The position numbers and the translations under genes are program-made. Below, piece after piece: positions 59,850 to 64,000 of a DNA stretch of 64,000 nt; position 1 is the stretch's first letter; each line of letters starts with the position of its first letter. Source of the DNA: Piper betle (lineage: Eukaryota; Streptophyta; Magnoliopsida; Piperales; Piperaceae); assembly GCA_033002965.1 (NCBI GenBank), contig JAURVB010012659.1:124001-188000 (forward strand), given 5' to 3'. The notes under the pieces were generated by a model. It worked only from the letters and a program-made list of their open reading frames with translations, was not told the origin of the DNA and did not search any database.

Positions 59850-61545
59850 TATATCAGCTGAACAAATTAGTACAAAGTGATGGGCTTTGTCATTTCTTCA
59901 AAATTAGTTAACCAAGTTGAAGGATATTGTAAATGCCATCCCCAATAATATATTGGATCTTACCCCTTTATGTATTACATGTGTATAATTAATTAAGATT
60001 TTAGGAATCTTACATGCTCCATCCTGGAAATTTCTTTTTATATGGCTCATGATCCTTCTAATTTCTATCTAGGCCGACCCCCACTATCCAACATGGTCCC
60101 ATGAATTTTTATGGCTCATGAGCCTAAAAATTCCTATCTGGACTGACCTGCATTATCTAATTAATATGAGCTAATGTGCTCAATTATTTAAACAACCCAA
60201 TGCTAAAATCACTTAAAGAAAAAACACACATTGTTATTCTATTAAATCATTGCAACCAAGATACGGGATCACCCCAAATTTAAAAGTTTACACCATAGAC
60301 AAATATATTAAATACATGGTAAACACACGAAATGTTCAAGTAAAATAAAAGGGAAGAAGAAACTCTTAAGAGAGTGTCGCTTTCTCTTGAATTAAAAGAT
60401 CCCTTGAATGCTCTGGGATAAAGTGAAGGAAGTGAATGAAGGGAGGAATGAGTAGATATGCCTTGAAAGTGTCCAAAGACTTGTTATATAGTTCCTTCCA
60501 TTCATACATCTTCCCTTGAATTCTCTTTCTTAATGCATAGTGGTTTTCCACATTTTCATTTGTGTGAACATGTAATCATCCATTCTCTTTTCCAAATGTG
60601 CTTCTGGCCTTTTATTTCCCAAAGTTAGATGTCTCTTTCAATTAGCTGGATGTTCCCTTATATTCAACAAGTATGAGTGTCCCAATGATTTGTTATTTTC
60701 AAGAGCTGCTCGTTGTATTATTTTTCCGCTTTTGTTGGAACTATAGCATCAAATTCTGCATCTTAGACGTGAGTTATTTGAAATGAGTATTATCTCTTGT
60801 AGTCTTCACTTCTCAAATTTCATTTCTCCTATTGACCATAAAATTATCAATTGAACTCAATTTTACCATAAATAAAATTTTTCATCCAAAAAGTAAGAAA
60901 TTCTAAATTATTAAGAAATTAAGATGATATTTTTCTCGTTCTTAACCAAAAGACATACAAAATAATATCCAAATAATAACATTTTTAGAGTTAGTGTTAC
61001 TCCGGTAACTATTAGATGTGAGAGTAATTGGACTAACTAACTAATTAGGGGATTTTACATGCTACCCACCAAAATTCCTTTCTAAGGCTCATGAGTGTAG
61101 TAGTCTATATCTACATAGGTTTCTATTATCTAATACGATACCGTGTTGGCTCTGATACCACTTATAATAGCCTGAGCCAATTAATATAAATTGATGGGCT
61201 ATTATTTCTTTAAAAGTGGTTAATCTAGTTAAAGATTGTAAGCATCATCCCTACTAATATATTTGATCTTGAGTGGTAACCTATTGGAAGACCTTACAAG
61301 TACTATTGCTATAAGACTTAATCATCTTTAAGCAAGTCACCCATCCATCAAAAATTCTTATGAGAGTTTTATTATTCCAAGAACAGCGTGGGTACTCTTC
61401 TCTATGTTTCTCTTGTTCATTGGGTCTAGCCAATATTGGTTGTAATACCGTCTAGCTAATTATTCTCTTTGATCTTACCTTAGTAAGTATTAGATGTGTG
61501 ACTTACTAGACTAAATAACTAATCGGCAAATCTTACAATATTTAT
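59850..61545 (-). mobile_element. cluster of old TRIM-like LTR copies
   Basis: TTTCTTCAAAATTAGTTAACC / TTTCTTTAAAAGTGGTTAATC segments followed by AGTTGAAG / AGTTAAAG and ATCATCCC-like blocks occur at about 59880-59960 and 61185-61255. LTR-head-like TTAGATGTG...TTACATGC segments end near 60020, 61065 and 61540. A clear PBS inverse, GGCTCTGATACCA, lies at 61148-61160. Layout resembles the 45.5-kb TRIM family on the minus strand but is more diverged. 60150-60980 has no recognised gene. Confidence 0.45.
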
Positions 61546-61732
61546 GAGAAACAATTGACATAGTTTTTTCCATGTCAAAGTATCGTGACGTAATACTTGA
61601 CACAGATATTTTCCATGGCTTTTTGTGACAAAAGCATTGTCATAAAAAGCAGTAACAACTTCCATGGCAAATTTATTATCGTCATTTGTTGTGACAAATT
61701 TGCAATGATAAAAGGCTAATTTCCCACTAGTG
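61540..61732 (-). mobile_element. CACTA-type transposon end, partial
   Basis: On the minus strand the sequence from 61732 begins CACTAGTGGGAAATTAGCC, a CACTA-type terminus. It is followed by subterminal repeats of TTTGTCACAAC / TTTTGTCACAAAAAGCC and CCATGGAA. The other terminus was not found, so this is a truncated element or solo end. Confidence 0.6.
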
Positions 61733-62459
61733 CAATGCGTTGGACCAAATATCGGTGGTTTTATAAAGTTACTAGAGTCTTGTGCACTGATACATCTATG
61801 AGATAGCAATGTGGGCACAGATGAATCTATGCATGCATCTATTGTTGTATATTTTATTATGATGTAAGAGAAGTGATAAAGTAGTGAATAAAAATCATTA
61901 TGACAAAGAATTGTATGTTTTATCTTACTTTTACTCTAGTTTGTATGATTAACTAATTAACTAATGTAGAATTAGAAACAACAATTAACAATAAAGAGAT
62001 TTACTCTAACTTGACAGTCAATTGAGACAAAGGCATCAATTCTAAAAGACAATTAATAGCTATTCTAAAACATCTATCCATGAATCAAACTACGTAGTTC
62101 TCTTTCAATAATACGAGAGATTTAAAATGTTTAATTTCATCTAAGCGATACAAAATTATCACTTCTACCAATTTATAAATTAATTAGGGTTGATAATTGA
62201 GGAAATAAATATAATTGCAACAGGCATTTGCATCTTATTACAACCTATCCATATTGATCCGATTGCTACTTGTCTGTGCAAGAGAGAAAAAGTGACACAT
62301 TAAGATCATCTCCTCTATGCAGATATCTACAATATTGAGTGTGTGTATAGCTCAACATTATAAACTATTTTAATCAAGATATCATTGATTTTTCACCACC
62401 ATCAAAGGAATAAGAAATTTCTTAGGCCATGGTAGATTTTATAGAGGATTCATAAAGGA
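61733..62459. other. AT-rich spacer, nothing recognised
   Basis: No gene, RNA or repeat boundary could be supported. Confidence 0.35.
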
Positions 62460-63173
62460 CATTTTCAAAAATTGCGAAACTATTTTGGTAGATTTTATAC
62501 CACCACTGTGATCGTGATCGTCGACAACGACATTGCTTCATCCGGTGATGATACCGCCACTTTCCGGATTATTTTCTGGCCAACCAGTGGCCGTATACTC
62601 TACCTATCGTCACCACCTGTACCTCCGACTTAACGCCCCCTGTTGATCCTGACCAATGGCAAGCCTAGTCGTGCCGCCGTTGGCGTTTTTGTTGACAGGC
62701 ACCGCCGATCCTGGTTGAGCTCGTTTACCCATTTGTTCGTGATCGCACTTGCCACCCGCATTTGCATCTGCCTGGCCATGTCCGAGTCTGCCAGCCATGT
62801 CCGTGTCCATGTCCATCACTCCAAACCAGCCTAGCCGGCCCAGCCCAGTACTTTATTTAACCCAGACCAAGTTGGCTCGGCCTAACTCAGTCTGGTTCAG
62901 CTCGGTCCGGTCCGGTTCAACCTATTTTCTATCGTTTCTCAACTATTTTTTGAAATTCAAGAACGTCTATATTAATTTATATGCATATTCACATGATTTG
63001 ACAAGTTTAGATGTTATGATTTCTCTTCTTTATTTATTATTTTATTTATTTCTTATTATTCGTGTATTTATTGATTATAATGCATGTTTATATGATAACT
63101 TATTATTATTAATGATATATTTATTTTTTAATATTAATCTTATTTATGCTTAATAAATTGTGTGTGTGTGTGT

Positions 63174-63244
<71 letters not shown>

Positions 63245-64000
63245 CTTATTCCCGTGTATGTGATTATTTATTTCTATTTAATTATGTATTTTTATATTGT
63301 GTAACTATGATATTATTATTATTCATGATTAATGAGTATTAACTATTTATTTATTTATTAAATTATTATTTATTTAATCATTTAATTATTTATATGTTTA
63401 CCAACATGAGTATATATGATATTTATTTGTGTTAATCCTGTGTATTTATATAGTATAATTATATTATTATTTTATGATTATATTATTATTTATTTTTTAT
63501 GTATTTATTATTTATCTAATTATATATTAGTGCATTCCTTGTTTATTTATTTATTATTTATTATTATTAGTATATCTCAATTTATGTGCCATGTGTTTAG
63601 TTATAGAGTTGTTAGCATTGTTTTTTTTATTATGATGTATTGATGATATTAGCGCACACCACGAACATGCATCATATAGAGATGTCAGTATTTTACTTAT
63701 GTAGTGGATTCGGATGTAGGTTTCGGAGTCTGAGCTCGCTCTAGATGTGCAAATGCGCTTGGAGCTTGGACCACAGGTCTGTAGGACTCTCCCTCTCTAC
63801 TTGGCTCCTTTTAGACATAAACGACAATGGTCGTGCTTAATCGGATCCTTCCGATGTTGGGTTATTTAGTCGTGTTTCCTACACATGTTTAATAAAACTA
63901 CAATGATTAGTCCCTTGTTGGTTTTTGAACTAAAGCTCTAGAAATGTATGATACAAGCCTCTTCCCTAAACTTATTATATAAGTACATGTATTTTTATAG
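62460..64000 (+). mobile_element. inverted, truncated copy of the LARD LTR
   Basis: The plus strand here matches the minus strand of 44.16-47.87 and 50.23-53.16 kb in order: GC-rich block (62510-62900), the Q/A-rich CTGGTTCAGCTCGG block, the AT-rich middle, then GGAGTCTGAGCTCG, GGACCACAGGTCTG and AATAAAACTACAATGATTAG. It lacks the LTR start and runs off the window, so the element probably continues to the right. Confidence 0.82.
63159..63241. repeat. compound (TG)n(TA)n microsatellite
   Basis: About 48 bp of TG repeats with one interruption, then about 35 bp of TA. At the corresponding place in the 5' LTR (51631-51648) there is a short TA run, so the array expanded inside this LTR copy. Confidence 0.95.

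Noticed and set aside
63160..63342. Cys/Val and Tyr/Ile repeat peptide
   Set aside because: Translation of the TG/TA microsatellite.

Overview
The window looks like nuclear DNA of a flowering plant. It is AT-rich, gene-poor and packed with LTR retrotransposons, TRIMs and MITEs. Its three recognisable host genes all belong to plant families: a PHYTOCHROME KINASE SUBSTRATE (PKS) gene, an ELL-associated factor (EAF) gene and a decayed ABCG7-like ABC transporter. The very GC-rich third positions of the PKS gene against AT-rich surroundings hint at a monocot, but the species cannot be fixed by eye.

Layout. 1-5.5 kb: a minus-strand Ty3/gypsy element in ruins (3' LTR, integrase, RNase H, RT, protease, gag). 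6.8-7.7 kb: a Tourist-type MITE whose right end was caught in a 306-bp tandem duplication. 7.7-9.2 kb: two separated coding fragments of an ABCG7-like transporter with LTR debris between them. 9.8-17.7 kb: a patchwork of LTR-derived repeats, including an old TRIM and a GC-rich minisatellite with a higher-order period of about 169 bp. 17.8-20.0 kb: a minus-strand gypsy LTR, PBS and gag remnant. 20.4-25.0 kb: the four-exon EAF gene, plus strand, with a stop at codon 21. 25.8-27.85 kb: the PKS gene, minus strand, convergent with EAF and with an apparent one-base frameshift near its N-terminus. 27.9-37.9 kb: AT-rich DNA built from a diverged dispersed repeat. 37.9-39.6 kb: a 260-bp tandem duplication followed by a 12-bp minisatellite. 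40.1-40.5 kb: an old TRIM.

41.6-56.6 kb is a nest. A minus-strand Ty1/copia element is interrupted by (i) a 9.0-kb non-coding element with 2.93-kb LTRs (LARD-like, TSD GATAT), which itself carries a TRIM array LTR-int-LTR-int-LTR (TSD TAAAT), and (ii) a 567-bp hAT-type MITE (TSD CTAGTAGT). 56.6-62.4 kb holds further copia-, TRIM- and CACTA-like remnants. From about 62.46 kb to the window end an inverted, truncated copy of the same 2.93-kb LTR appears.

The host genes do not form a pathway together: EAF is a Pol II elongation cofactor, PKS acts in phototropin/phytochrome signalling and ABCG7 is a plastid-type half transporter. I found no new coding system. The best results are the precisely delimited transposon nest, the TRIM array and the lesions in all three host genes. 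Boundaries supported by target-site duplications are exact; most others are approximate.
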